A stretch of DNA of 64,000 nt from Maniola hyperantus (taxonomy: Eukaryota > Arthropoda > Insecta > Lepidoptera > Nymphalidae), in contig NC_048538.1 in assembly GCF_902806685.2 (NCBI RefSeq), positions 11,160,001 through 11,224,000 on the forward strand. Direction: 5' to 3'. Each line of letters opens with the position of its first letter. The stretch's first letter is position 1. Below are positions 21,310 to 34,300 of the stretch, in pieces. The position numbers and the translations under genes are program-made. Below the pieces are notes generated by a model. It worked only from the letters and a program-made list of their open reading frames with translations, had not been told where the DNA came from and ran no database searches.

Positions 21310-21490
21310 TAAAGGTAAGTACAATGGGTAACTCAGCCTAGTGGTTATAAGGACGTCCACCTCCTAATCGGAGGTCAGCTCAGAGACAGTTTAGAAATTA
21401 TAAACTCCCAAATTGTCCTGTCGGGAATCAAACCCGGGCCTCTCACTTATTAGCCACAGCGCTCACCACTGCGTCAGTAAGGTCGCCAAA
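21310..21490 (-). mobile_element. tRNA-derived SINE fragments
   Basis: On the minus strand GACGCAGTGGTGAGCGCTG resembles an A box and GGGTTTGATTCCC a B box, with about the spacing of a tRNA. On the plus side, CTAGTGGTTATAAGGACGTC is a second tRNA-like head. Confidence 0.55.
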
Positions 21491-22146
21491 GAGGCTCTTC
21501 TGAGGCGCCAAACTTCTTAAAGTTATTTGCCAGGTGCAATAAATTCAAAGCCCTACCTAACAACGCTGCCTTCTATGTTTAAAAAGTGGCTAACCCCTAA
21601 AAGTAGTTTTTGAGTTATAGCTTTGTAAATTTATCATGTATTTATTGAACATGCGCACAAAGACGTGCAAACGAACACGTCTGTGTGTGAAGCTTGGTGT
21701 GAAGTCATAGAGTATAATATAACAGCCAGTAACGGCATGTGCGACAAGGCTTTCTTGACACTTGAATGACATTGACAGAGGGGCGCTGTTGGAGAACAGT
21801 GGCCCTACCGCGGTTGTTTGACAGCTACAATGTCACGATCGCAATCATCACTGACATGCTTGCCAGTGCTTGTTGTTTATCGCAAGCATGTGGAGCAGCC
21901 TTCATGATTATATTTTTTTACTCTTTGGTTTGTTTGTCTATGATTTACCTTGGTGTGCAATTCATGTGCAAATTCAATGTACTCTGTGGTGCAAATTTTG
22001 CTTTTTTGTTGATACCTATCTAAATTGTAAATTCTCGTGGTCTCGTTGAGGAAGTGGTTGTTGTCTTACTATTTTACAAAAAACTGTATTTATTTCTATA
22101 AGCTTTGTTAATCGGACATCGTAATAAATTGTTAGGACTGAAAAAA

Positions 22147-23046
22147 ATGTCTGAAGTTCAAGACAATGGTTTTACTGAACCATCATCGGTTGAGCCAGAA
22201 CAAAGACCAAACGGCGGTGGTGGTGACGAAGGTGATGCATGGGGAAGTCACGAATCTTCTTCTGTACGTCGCTATGCAAGAATGACAGTAGACAGAAACT
22301 CTGCATACTATAACATGAACCATAAAAATCGCGGCATGGCTATAATCTTCAATCATGAACATTTCGATATTCACAGTTTGAAAGCTCGAACAGGTACCAA
22401 TGTTGATAGTGACAATTTGGCTCGAGTGTTGAAAGGCTTAGGATTCCGTGTGACCATTCTGGTCGACCGCAAAGCTGATGATGTGAACAAGTATCTACAG
22501 CAAATATCTGAAATGGACCATACTGACAGTGACTGCTTACTTATCGCAGTGCTGTCCCATGGAGAATTGGGAATGTTGTATGCAAAAGATACTCATTACA
22601 AGCCTGATAATCTGTTCTATCATTTCACTGCAGATAAGTGTCCAACATTGGCTGGAAAACCGAAAATTTTCTTCATACAAGCTTGCCAAGGCGATAAGTT
22701 AGATGGTGGAGTAACCCTCTCAAATAGAACGGAAACTGATGGTTTATCTAGCGCATCATATAGAATTCCCACTCATGCAGATTTTTTGGTTGCATACTCA
22801 ACTGTACCTGGATATTATTCCTGGAGGAATACCACACGCGGTTCCTGGTTCATGCAGGCCCTGTGCGAGGAGCTTCGTTATTCAGGTACCGATAGAGACA
22901 TCTTAACATTGCTCACGTTTGTAGCACAGAGGGTAGCACTCGACTTTGAGTCCAATACACCAGACATGCCCACTATGCACCAACAGAAACAAGTGCCATG
23001 CATTAATAGCATGCTCATCCGATTACTTGTTTTCGGAAAGAAGTAA
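22147..23046 (+). CDS. Effector caspase, lepidopteran caspase-1 type, intronless
   Basis: 299 aa from the ATG at 22147 (context AAAAAAATGT); the frame is open further upstream but only from a TTG. This is a cysteine protease that executes apoptosis by cutting after Asp. The catalytic His is H138 in LSHGE and the catalytic Cys is C180 in QACQG. The substrate-pocket Arg is in the YSWRNTT stretch (R227). Two likely activation sites are visible: DEGD|A at residue 30, which removes a short prodomain, and TETD|G at residue 198, which splits large and small subunits. There is no CARD or DED, so it is an executioner, not an initiator. Length and sites match the Spodoptera caspase-1 type as remembered. 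No intron interrupts it. It is divergent from BBS9 and convergent with DEPDC5. Confidence 0.95.
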   Translation: MSEVQDNGFTEPSSVEPEQRPNGGGGDEGDAWGSHESSSVRRYARMTVDRNSAYYNMNHKNRGMAIIFNHEHFDIHSLKARTGTNVDSDNLARVLKGLGFRVTILVDRKADDVNKYLQQISEMDHTDSDCLLIAVLSHGELGMLYAKDTHYKPDNLFYHFTADKCPTLAGKPKIFFIQACQGDKLDGGVTLSNRTETDGLSSASYRIPTHADFLVAYSTVPGYYSWRNTTRGSWFMQALCEELRYSGTDRDILTLLTFVAQRVALDFESNTPDMPTMHQQKQVPCINSMLIRLLVFGKK

Positions 23047-25300
23047 TGTAGTAGTTGAAACCAAAAGTGATAGCATTTTATTATTACTTATCATGTTTCC
23101 ATCACTGCTATCTGTTTTAATATTAGGATACTGCATCCCTGTTTGTTTTGTATTTCGATTGTAAGGTAGATAACCTGCAGACATGAATTAGTATTATGTC
23201 TTCATTCATACAGTAAATAACACCTTAAAAAGAATGATATAGATTTTACTATTGAGCTCAAATTTAGATAAAAATATTAAGCAAATGCATTTTCAAGCTT
23301 TTATGTAATTCTTGTATATGTACTAAACTACTAACATTTTCTATTGTAATTAAAAGAAAACTATCTCGATAGAAAGTATGTACTTAAGGAAACTGCCAAT
23401 AATATATTAGTAACCTTATTAAACATTACATGATATCCTAGTATATTGATGGCAATTTTGGTATTTACTTAGCTTGTTGATGAGATTGATATTATGTAGT
23501 AATTAATATTTTTAGGTAAATAACGTGGCAAGGTCAGGTGTCACAGAATTTTCAAGAAAATTTAAATATTTATAAGCCATCCATTTTAAATGATCTGCAT
23601 GACCTGCTATTTAAAATTTATGTTAGTTTAAGTAGTTACACAAAAAACAATTTGACAAACATTATTTTTGAAATTTTCATATTCTAAAAAATCAATAACC
23701 AACTGTAAAAACTTTTACTGTAAAAAGTATCAGATGTGTTCAAATCATATAGGCCAGATGTTCTTCATTTATTTTATCTAAGTACATAAGTAAATGCAGT
23801 GCAACAGTAAGTTGTATGCCAGAAATTGGTTTTAGTAATTTTTATACATAATCAAAACTTCACTGATATCAACTACCGGCATGCAAGCTGATTTAATTTT
23901 TTTTGCAATGAACTTCACTTTAAAATTTTCGTTTGACCATTTTATGATCTATATTTTAAATACATATTTACATATCATATTAGATACAGAAAGAGATGTT
24001 ATTGTAGTAGGTATACAAAAAAAATCCAGCAAAACTTTTTCTATTGTGAGCACTGAGCTCTACATATTATATGTACAAGCTTTTAATGATTTTCTTTATA
24101 ATGTAAATTAATTTAATAATTTATGATAAGGTAGGTACTTGTCTATTGAATGATTTTTTTAGTTGAAATCTTTTATTGGCTTTACTCTATGTAATTATTG
24201 TAATTGTGTGGAGTATTCTATATATTCATAATCCTTTTTTAGTCAATTTTTTATATTAGTTTTAATAAAAAGTAAGTTAGACTAACAAATATCTTCTTTC
24301 TAAGAAATAAGTTTCAATTCATACAACTACTGTGTTAGATTGAAAAATGGCATTTATTTGCTGTTTTGCCTTTTTAAGAACAAAAATAGTCTTAAGAGTA
24401 AGGTGCATGAACAGTTTGCCATTCTAGTGATTTACTAAACCTAACAATGGTACTGATTCTGAGCACAACCTAATTTTAGAGTATTCGCATGCTCTTCTTA
24501 CTAATGTAATATGAAAAGGACAGACACAGTTTGACAGTTTTAAATCTAATTTTTAGATGTTAAAACCCGTGATTTTAGCGCGCAGTCGCGAACCTACTGT
24601 TTAAATTTGTATTGTGCACTAAAATTTAGAGTCTTTAAATGTGAAAGTCATGTTCCGTTCCTTTTTTAGCATTGTTAAAAAGAAAAGGATGCAGATACTC
24701 TAAATTTAGTTTAGAGAAAGACAACGGAATCGGTGCCATTAAGCATTTTATTTCAGTTATTCCTTGTTTACCTCACAAAAATTGGTATGAATTAATGTAT
24801 GTGATATCTGTATGACTGAATATTGGTAAGGAGGGTCAAATATCTGTGAAGAGATTTAATACTAAATTGTGGCCCCTTCAAAAATGTGCCTTGAAGACAC
24901 TAAAATTTTATATGATAGTATTACACTAGCTTATTTTATCAGAAGTATATTAAACTGGATGAATCTCTTCATAGACTTTTGCAATTGCAATGCAACGAAA
25001 TGACGTATTTTGCTAACAAGCCTTATTTTTGTATTTTGAGTAAGCAATAAATTCATTCAAAGTTCTGCACTCCTCTTTGTATTTCATTACCCTTTTTGGC
25101 CAGCAATGGTGAGCAGCGAATAGCTGTTCATAATTACAGCTAGTTTTGTAAAGTTTGGCAAAAAAGTAATGTAAGTTTAGAAACAGAATCTGTAGGTAAG
25201 TATACAAGAAATGCTTGTTTAAATAACAATTATAGGATATTGCCAAAAATAAAAATAAAATAGAAAGTTATAACATTTTTATTACAAATTTACAAAACAT
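23047..25300. other. Caspase 3' flank and intergenic, convergent with DEPDC5
   Basis: AT-rich and probably includes a long caspase 3' UTR; AATAAA-like signals occur near 24262. The notable element is the repeat at 24441-24740. A minus-strand AATAAA at 25278-25283, about 20 bases past the DEPDC5 stop, is that gene's likely poly(A) signal. No other gene was seen. Confidence 0.5.
24441..24740 (+). repeat. About 300-bp repeat, partner inverted at 59940-60250
   Basis: Shared blocks: AACAATGG, GATTCTGAGCACAACCTAA, GACAGACACAGTTTGACAG, TTTGTATTGTGCACTAAAAT and AAAGACAACGGAATCGG. The partner near the SWEET gene is in the opposite orientation. Confidence 0.8.
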
Positions 25301-28300
25301 TCAACAACACTGTATCCCTGTTGCCTTTTCCCGAATTTCCCAACATTGATCCCAGAACTGACTTAATCTTTGTTCATGATTTGCACAAAAGTGCTTGAAA
25401 TCCCGTAGCATTCTCATCTGAAACACTTCGTCGCCGGCCGCAGGAGCTTGCGAACCCTTCCACTTCTTGGATATCATGTGATTCCAGGACCATAAAAATC
25501 CCATCTGAAAATAGACAAAAAATTGTACACCATGATTGTGTACATGCAAAAAAAGTGAAACTTCTTTGGTAACCAAAGAAGTTCACTTTTTAATAATTAA
25601 ACATCAGTACTCCTACTTATATTATAAATGCGAAGGTTTGTTTGTTTGTTCTTCAATCATGCCGCAACGGAGCAACACGATTTTTTACATGGATACATAG
25701 TTAAAAACCTGGCTACTTTTTATCCCGGAAAATCAAAGTTTCCACGGGATTTTTAATAATCTAAATCCACGCAGACAAAGTCGCGGGTATCAGCTAGTAA
25801 TTCATAGCACGCCAATCGCCGGGCATGTTTTCAAACATTGGCAGGGTTCGTTTTTTATGTTAACTAAAATCTCTAGATAAATAAAATTGAAAGATTTTCA
25901 TATTTAAAAATAATGATTTGGTCACTGTATTGTGCCTACATTGTGATAATTTATGTCGACTCTTATTGGTGTTTGGTATTAGAACTGTTCTTGCAACAGG
26001 AAAATACTGAAACAGCTATTTTCCCAAGAGCAACATTTTCTTTCACAACTAAGTATAGTATAAAAGTAAAATCCATCACTGACTGCATTTTTTATTTGTT
26101 TACAATAAGATCACTGATCGCAAGTTCAGCCTGGAAGTCAATCCTCAGAAGAAAGAAAATTACCCCTTCAGAAAAATAAACTCCCTCAGAAAAAAAATTT
26201 TTTTCGCGGTCTACGGAACTATAGATTGTTACCCTTCGAGTGTTATCATAACAGTCTTTATTCTTCACGTCCACGTGCCGCGTTATGTAGCCCTCGTGTG
26301 GACTGGGCGCGGCTTCTGGATGTACAGGATATCTACAAATGTTTACAAAACAAATATTAAGTAGGGTAGGTATTAGGTAACTGCCTCATTGTTCTAGACT
26401 CTAGACCAGGGGTCGGCACTCAGCAACCTTTTGAGATAGTTACGCCAAAAGTTACAATTTATACACAGTTTTTAGAGCCCCTAAAAAAATTCGTTTCAAT
26501 TTATATTATAGTATTTGCTTATATACTAATGTTTAATATTTTGTTAAAAATTAACTAGGGTACGGGTGGCCACAATGAACCAAGTGGACACAGTAAATCA
26601 AGCTTTTGGTTCATTGTATATCATAGGCAAGTAAGATTTTGGTTCATTTTATATCATGGACTTCCGCAAAGTAACGCCTGCTTCTATACAACAGTAAATC
26701 ACTATATAGCTAGCCGCGCTATGTTGGTTAAAATTGAGTGGGATAAATGATAAGTTTGAAGTGAAGTTTGAACCCATGACTTTATACATACTGTCTAGAT
26801 AGCCAACATCTTTAGTGACATATTTTAATGTACATTCATTCGGATCATAAATCACAATGTATTGATTGATGTAGGGTAATAAGTATATAATATAATATTT
26901 CCTACAAAGGTCATTGTCTATGAGTTAAACGTTCATTGGACTTCGACGCCTAGCGGGGTTTATGCGTTAACATGAATCAAACGGTGTCTCAAAAAGGTTA
27001 ACGCTGACTGAGATTTTTGGCTCGGTCATTTGTATGGGATTACGTAACAGAGAGAGCGCTATACCAACTTCTTTCCGTGGATATTGATGATAAAGTATAG
27101 TATCTGCAGTAGCATAAAAGTTTAATAAATAAATATAGAAAGCTTTACCTGCCAGCATTGACCAGTTTATTCACAGGTTTGGCCCTCAACCCTTTCTGCT
27201 CGGACTTCACAGTGGTAGGTATCAGGATGAACATGTTCCCAGTGAGGTGCACGTACAGGTGGTCGCCGACGTCGGCCGCGTGCGAGGTGCTCTCCACCGT
27301 ACACTTGATGAAGCCGAAGCGACCCACTATCGCTTCTTGGAACAGGAATAGCCTCTCCAGCCATGAGTCTTCTGGGAAGCCTGAAACAACGTTTTAAGCA
27401 TTAATCCATACTAATATTTTAAATGAGAAAGTGTGTCTGTCTGTTACTTTTTCACGGCCCATCTAAATCTAATCAGTCTAGTGACGAAATTTAAGTACAG
27501 AGATAGTTTGCTTCCCCAAGATTGGTATAGGTTACTTTTTATCCTGGAAAATCAAAGATATCTCACGGAATTTTTAAAAACCTAAATCCAAACGGTCAGT
27601 TCCCTGCATCATCTAGTTTCAATTAAAGCAAGCGTAGGAAATGTTATTTCAGTTGTTAACCGAAAAATGTGTAGCGGACAACAAAATCGACATCGAATGG
27701 AGAACAGTGCAAAACCACCATACTATTGTATTGCAGCGTTCGCGGGCTAGCGTGGATTAAAGACAGGCAACCATCTGATCCTATAAGGGTTTACAAGCTT
27801 ACCCTCAAACAAAGCGCTTTTCCCTCTTAATAGCGGTTCTTCATTCAAAGGAACGTAAATGGGACCACGTAGAGGGTCTGATTTTTCTGTAAACGGCAAC
27901 GCGAGTGGGTCGGCCGGTATGGGCACCATTTGAAGACGACATGTTTGCGCTTTGCGGAACCAGCCGATTATCTGAAAGATTACATAAAATTAAAGTTAAC
28001 ATGAAAGTAAAAAAGCGAATGCAGCAATAATGCGGCAAAATCAATACCCCTTAACACGTATGAAAGGTCGTTCTTATCGTAAGTTGAACTAACGACCTTT
28101 GACGACTTTAGCGCATACGTATAGGTACACTGACCTTTAAAAGGAGGTCACCTCATGGGGAGTCAACTCGTAAATCTTTTGTATATTTATATATTTCGTC
28201 GATAACGATTGTGACAGACAAACAAAGCAAGGTTTATCATCGAAAACTATTATGTTTGATAAGTTGATACATCATTAGTTTGATATCTACTCAACAAAAC

Positions 28301-31300
28301 ATCCACTTCTTATTCTACCTACTCTTTTGTTCCAAACGCAATGATTTTAGATTATTGCTTATTTGATAATTACAATTCGGCATTGAAATTCCGTATTGAT
28401 TATTCCTACTAATATTGTAAATGCGGATGTATTGTTAGTTTGTCACGCCGCAACGAAGCGTCGTGGATCGATGTGATTTATGTGCATGGGTATAATTAAA
28501 AACCTGGAGTGACATAGGCCAATTTTTTCCCCGGAAAATCAAAGAGTTCCCAACGCGAACAAGTTGCGGGCATCATTTAGTAAATAATATTTGATAATGA
28601 GATGTAACAAAAAAGATCTATCCTGGAGTCGAACCTGCTATCCTCAGATTAGAGTCGTTTAAGCACTCACCAACTCGGCAACAATATTTCCACTGGCAAC
28701 GGCCCACTGTATGCACATTTCATAGGCCTGGTCGGGGCGGAAGGTGGCCTGGTAACGCGCGTGGCCCCACTCTATGCGGTCGCTTTTATTGTTCACGTCT
28801 ATATCTAGATGCGTGTTTTTGTACAAAGGCACTGAAATTGATACAAAATATTGAAGTGCCGTTGACTAGAATCTTCTTTGGATCACCGTTAAGCCCTTTT
28901 CGTCTTTTTGATCCATGGAACTACCTAGCTGTGATAGTGGTTAAGACGTTTGCTCCTTAATTGGAAGTCGGGTGTTCAATCTCTAACTTTTCGAAGTCAT
29001 GTGTGTTTTAAGTAATTAAATATCCCTTGCTTTAACGGTGAAGGAAAACATCGTAAGGAAACCTGCATGCCTGAGAGTTCTCCATAATGTTCTCGAGGGT
29101 GTGTGTAGCCTGCCAGATTGGCACTTGGCCAGCTTAGTAGACTATAGCCAAAACCCTTCCCATTCTGAGAGGAGATCCATGCTCTGTAGTGCGCTGATCA
29201 TGATGATGATAATGCATTGAACTAGTTTTAAGTAAAACTTCATAGTAGTTATTCAGATAGATATCTTCTGCAATTTGAAAATCGTCTGTAGCATACGATC
29301 GAATACAATTCTTTATCTCCTAACATATCTAAAAAATCCATTAAACCAGCCCAAAACTATTTGCAATAAACCAAAAATGTACTTACTGTCATCGCTCTCC
29401 AGTTGCATATAATTAGGATCAATATTATCACAGAGGAAGGCTGGTATACCAGACTCGTTAGTAACGGGACTCGAGCCTGATATGTCTATCGCTCCAGAAG
29501 TCGCTTCAGGAGGGAGCAACGGCGACCTGGGTCCTAGAACTTCAACTTCCATCCACTCGTTTTCGAAGCTTTGAAGGTCACCCAGGGGGGTTACGTAATC
29601 TGTTATTTCTGGACATTAAAAAAACGCGTGAGATAATCTAGTACATTACTGCACGAGACCGGGAAGTAAGCATTTATAGACGTCCTTGCCAAGGCTCGGC
29701 CGTCTAACTCACACTCAACCAGAAAGGCACTCCCGGTCCAGACATGTATAGTGCTTTTCTAAAAAATGAATTTGAGAGCAGAGGCCGAATTAGCAAAAAA
29801 AGGTTTTTTTTTTAAATTTACTTGTTTAATTTTTTCATTTATTAATCAGAAGCGTAAAGTGCACTGTTTTATTCGCCGGCTCCTTGAATATATAATTATC
29901 TACGTAGCAAAAACAGAGCATAAACTGAACTGTTTTCCATTGCCTGCCGGGTTTATTTTTTATGTATGTATCTCTTATCTTGAAGATCTTGATGAGATAA
30001 AAGTAAATACATAAATAATTACATAATTTTTTTTAATCTAAAATCTGATTATTAAAATATATTGTTACTAGCTTATGCTCGCGACTTCGTGGACTACACA
30101 AACTTCAAACCCCTTAGGAGTTGAATTTTCTAAAATCCTCTCTTAGCGGATTCCTACGTCATAATAGCTATCTGCATACCAAATTTCAGCCCAATCCGTC
30201 CATTTGAGCTGTGCGTTAATAGATCAGTCAGTCACCTTTTCCTTTTATATGTTAAGATAAAGCTATATTTTCTGTTCCAGGGTATCCTCAATCACATTAT
30301 AGATGGCATGTGGTCAAACAATCTTTACGTCAAAAATTGATACAATGTTAGCTCAAAGAATGGTAAACTGTTAACCTACCCTTATTATTCTTTTGAGGCA
30401 GTATGTGGTACATATAGTACCCGGCTACGTAGCGTTTCAAAGTGTCACCTGAAGCGTGACAAATCATTTTTTCTTGTAGTAGTTTCTGGAAAAAAAAAAC
30501 AATTAAAAATAGGCGGCCGAAGTAACATCGTGTGTGTATGTGTATGCATGTGCGTGCATGTGTGTGTAATAAGAGTGTTTACGTCACACAAATCAGTCAT
30601 TTTATACCCTTTCCCAAGTCCTTTTGGCACCAAATGTTAAGATATCTAAAACACAACGCTTTGAAGAGAGCAAGAAGTTACAAACATTCTCAAGTTAATT
30701 AAATGATTTTTGCTGTTAATGATAGGTTAAGATTGGTCTGGTATGACTATTCTCGCGGCTTATTACCAACCTATAGAGGCTACAGACAAGCCCCTATAAG
30801 CAAGCGATTTAAGCGTCGCTGCCTGTCAAAAAAACTATAGTAGTAAAAGAAATGCAAGAAGACGTATTTGTGACTGTGACTACACTCCCAGTAGGTAAAG
30901 TCCAAAAATCACTCCTGCGCACAGAATTCCTTACCGCACAAGTTACCTGCATAATTACTGTCGCTTTTTCATACGTCATGTTCTCCATATTAGCTAGCAA
31001 CCATTGAATGGCGTATATCGACACAAACGTGTGCGAGGGTAAACTGACTGTTTGTTGTAAGAAGCCAACGCCTAAACTCGGATGACGCATGCGCTCTAAG
31101 ATCTCTTGTAACGTTGCATTGGCTTTTAATTTTGGCTCTATTACTCTGCAAACGAAAAAGTGTAATTAGAAATTGTATGCCCCTGCGCAGTTAAAGCGGC
31201 ACCGACGCAAGCTCGGACCCAATAAGCCTCTTTTGTGGTCCGTATTCTAATAAGAAAATCAGTGAGGACTTGGAAGAGTACTTTCTCATTTTTGACCAAA

Positions 31301-34300
31301 AGGCCAAATACTAATTTTCATAGATATAATTTGAAGACTTTCAAACAAACTTTCAATTTATTGATGAAAATTATTTTTGATTCAAAATTCAAATTCCATA
31401 TTTTTAACCCCAGCGGGTTATACTGTAAGTTGATGTGTATCAGTCAATCAAAACAAGTCTTTTTATATGAATATAGATAATATGGATTATTATTAATATC
31501 ATACTAATATTATGAATGCGAAAGTATGTCTGTCTGTCTGCTAGTTTTTCACGGCCCAACAGTTTAACCGATTTTGATGAAATTTGGTACAGAGTTAGCT
31601 AACATAGGCTACTTCTTATCCCGGAAAATTAGAGAGTTCTCACGGGATTTTACAAAAGCTAAATACACGGAGACGAAGTCGCAGACATCATCTAGTATAG
31701 AATATATAAAGTATACCTCTTACCCGTCATCATACGTGTCGTCGCATTCACCAGTCTGAGATTGCGATCTCTCCAGTACGGTTTTGGAAGCAGCTCTGAA
31801 ATGTTGAGAGCAACTCTTAGTGCATTGTATTTTATTATTATTTTAAACGATGATTATGAGACGTGATTAAAGGAAAAGTTATGAAGTTTGCAATTCGCTA
31901 AAGCACCTCAAGCAAAGAAAATCTATGATGCAAGAAATAAAGACGATTCGAATGTAAGATTATTTGAATGCGATATGCGAGTGACGGAAGTTACGAAAGA
32001 TCAAAATTACTAACGTAACTTTATAAGTTGACGTTAACTGTGCGTAAGTCTTAGGCTGGCGTCCACTAGGCTCGCTGAGCCAAGTCGAATCGCAATAATT
32101 TGCCACCTATAGAACTACCGTCTACTATAGAACTGCGTCTCCGTGCGCAGAATAGAATTATTTGTCATACAAATTTCAATCAACGCGTTTCTGCTCGATT
32201 CGGCGCGCCTCAGGACTACTCCAGGCTTTAAAAGGAGTGAACTTTTTAAATAAAATGTAACTTCAGTCACTCTCTAAAATGTTAGATGACGAAGGCTTGA
32301 CAGCTTACTTACTTGGTCCCTTGGCTAGAATTTAGTGACTTAGTAGGTGAAACTTGCTGCAATGAAACATTCAATAAGAATAAGAATAACAAGCATTTAA
32401 GAAATAAATCTGGGCAAGCTATTAGAAAAAGTCGGGAAGCAAACTGTTATAAAACTTATTGAAGTTTGAAATAGAGTAAGAACAATTTTCTATTAAAAAT
32501 AGGGTAAACAAATAAACAAAACATTATTTTATTCAAGGCATAAAAATAAAGGTATGTATATTGTGCAACATATAAAGGTAAAACTTACAAGGCCATGGAT
32601 GGACGAACCTTTGGCATATTTCATTTTTTTCACTTTTCATTATTAAGCTCATTCATTTCATTATTAATAACGTTTAAACGCTTTAAATCAAATTTCAAAT
32701 ATCATTTAAAGGTACGTCATCCATGGCAAGTATTTGCTGAAAGCCGTAGGTAAAGGTTTCAATAAGTTTAGTGCTCTAGTGTAACTACAAGTAAACGTGA
32801 GGTAAATCTGTAGTTTAGTATGGACGGGTAAACATTGTGATTTGTCTCCATATAATTTTGGCAGATTAATGTAACTCGAGTGTTCCGTATTCGAGCATGA
32901 AAACTTAAATTCAGGGAAAACAACCCTGCTGAAACTTTTTGAAATTGTGACATACACATCTCTCGTTCAAAATTGTTTATAATGCATACATTTTTGCTCT
33001 ATGTGTCACCCGTTATGCCAAAAGTTGACACATGACAAAAATGGCAAGTGTGTTCTCAAAATGTATCCACCATCGTTTTTATCAACCCTAATAAGTAAAG
33101 TGATCTGACGATACTTATTCACTTCAGTAAAATCCCCAAACTACAAAACCGATTAAACAACAACAAAATATGACACAAAATAAAGCATAAATACTATAGC
33201 GAGAAACTTGTACTTCATATAATATGGAGCCTAATGAATGACCAATGTGAATGGTAAATGTTACTGAGTGAACAAATGATTGGTTCTAAGAATGAACCTT
33301 AAAAAGCGTCAAACCATGCCCAAAAGCAAGCCAATGTGTTATCAATAAAATGTAAATAGTGAGAAAACTTAGATGTCTTTAGTAATTCCTATTTTTAGGG
33401 AACTTAATTAAATACAAAATCGAATACACAATCACACTTTTAAGAGAATATTGCAGTAGAAAAAACTGTTTGCATATTCGACCAATGTGAATTAATAATT
33501 ATTATGAATAGACTATGCAATACAAATAGGTTAAGAATTTTTTACTTCCTTTAGAACATGTGAAAGTCAACCAAAATTCTTTTAACATTTTATTATACTC
33601 TTACGACCGGTTGCAAATCAGGAGTTTAAAGTAAGGTTACCGTTAAAGATAGATCACCAAATTCTTTGGAGTTGAGTTGTAAAAGTTAGCCCATCCTAAC
33701 ACGTAACCAAATAAATCAGGTTTACACTCTGACACAACCGATCGTGTTGTCACACATTTCAAACTTAACCATGGAATTGGAGGTGCGAATACTGACTTGT
33801 GCATTGTGCAACCCATTTTTCTTGTATTTTGGTGGTCAAATCTGACTTAGTTTAACGATACTTTAAGCTAGGCGTGTTATTTAACCGCTCCTGCACACCC
33901 GGCCTTAAACATCTGATGTGCATTTTGTTCCAAGAGTAATTGAAAGGTTTGAAAACTGTTAAAGGCTTCCGAGACGATCAAGCGGCTTGACGTCAAGCAC
34001 GTAGATTATTGCTTGAGCTAAGTATTTTGATCATTTATAAAGTTTGCTTGATGCTTGAACCAAGCATTTACGTGCTTGACGCGTGTTTGATGCGATTTTA
34101 TATTTTTGCTTGACGTGACGTTCGGATAGTAAGACACTTTTCTCACATCTCCGACTAGGAGATGTAAGAAAAGTGCTTGTTCAAGCCGTTTGACGGGCGC
34201 ATCAAGCAAAACAAAACTACGTACTTGACGTCAAGCGGGTTGACCGTCTTGGAAGCTGTTAAAGTTCTATTTGGATTGCCTAGTCCAACTAGGATCGTGT

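Larger units (their letters stand above)
20711..22146. other. Intergenic between BBS9 and the caspase
   Basis: A divergent 5' region about 1.4 kb long. It holds a (TAAA)n stretch near 20930-20946, a repeat with CCTACCGAGAAGAACCAACA at 20985-21300, and a tRNA-derived SINE fragment at 21310-21490. The last 130 bases are probably the caspase 5' UTR. Confidence 0.5.

Noticed and set aside
26404..26500. hAT-like CAGGGGTCGGC end
   Set aside because: Only one end and a short matching stretch were visible; no partner repeat or target duplication.
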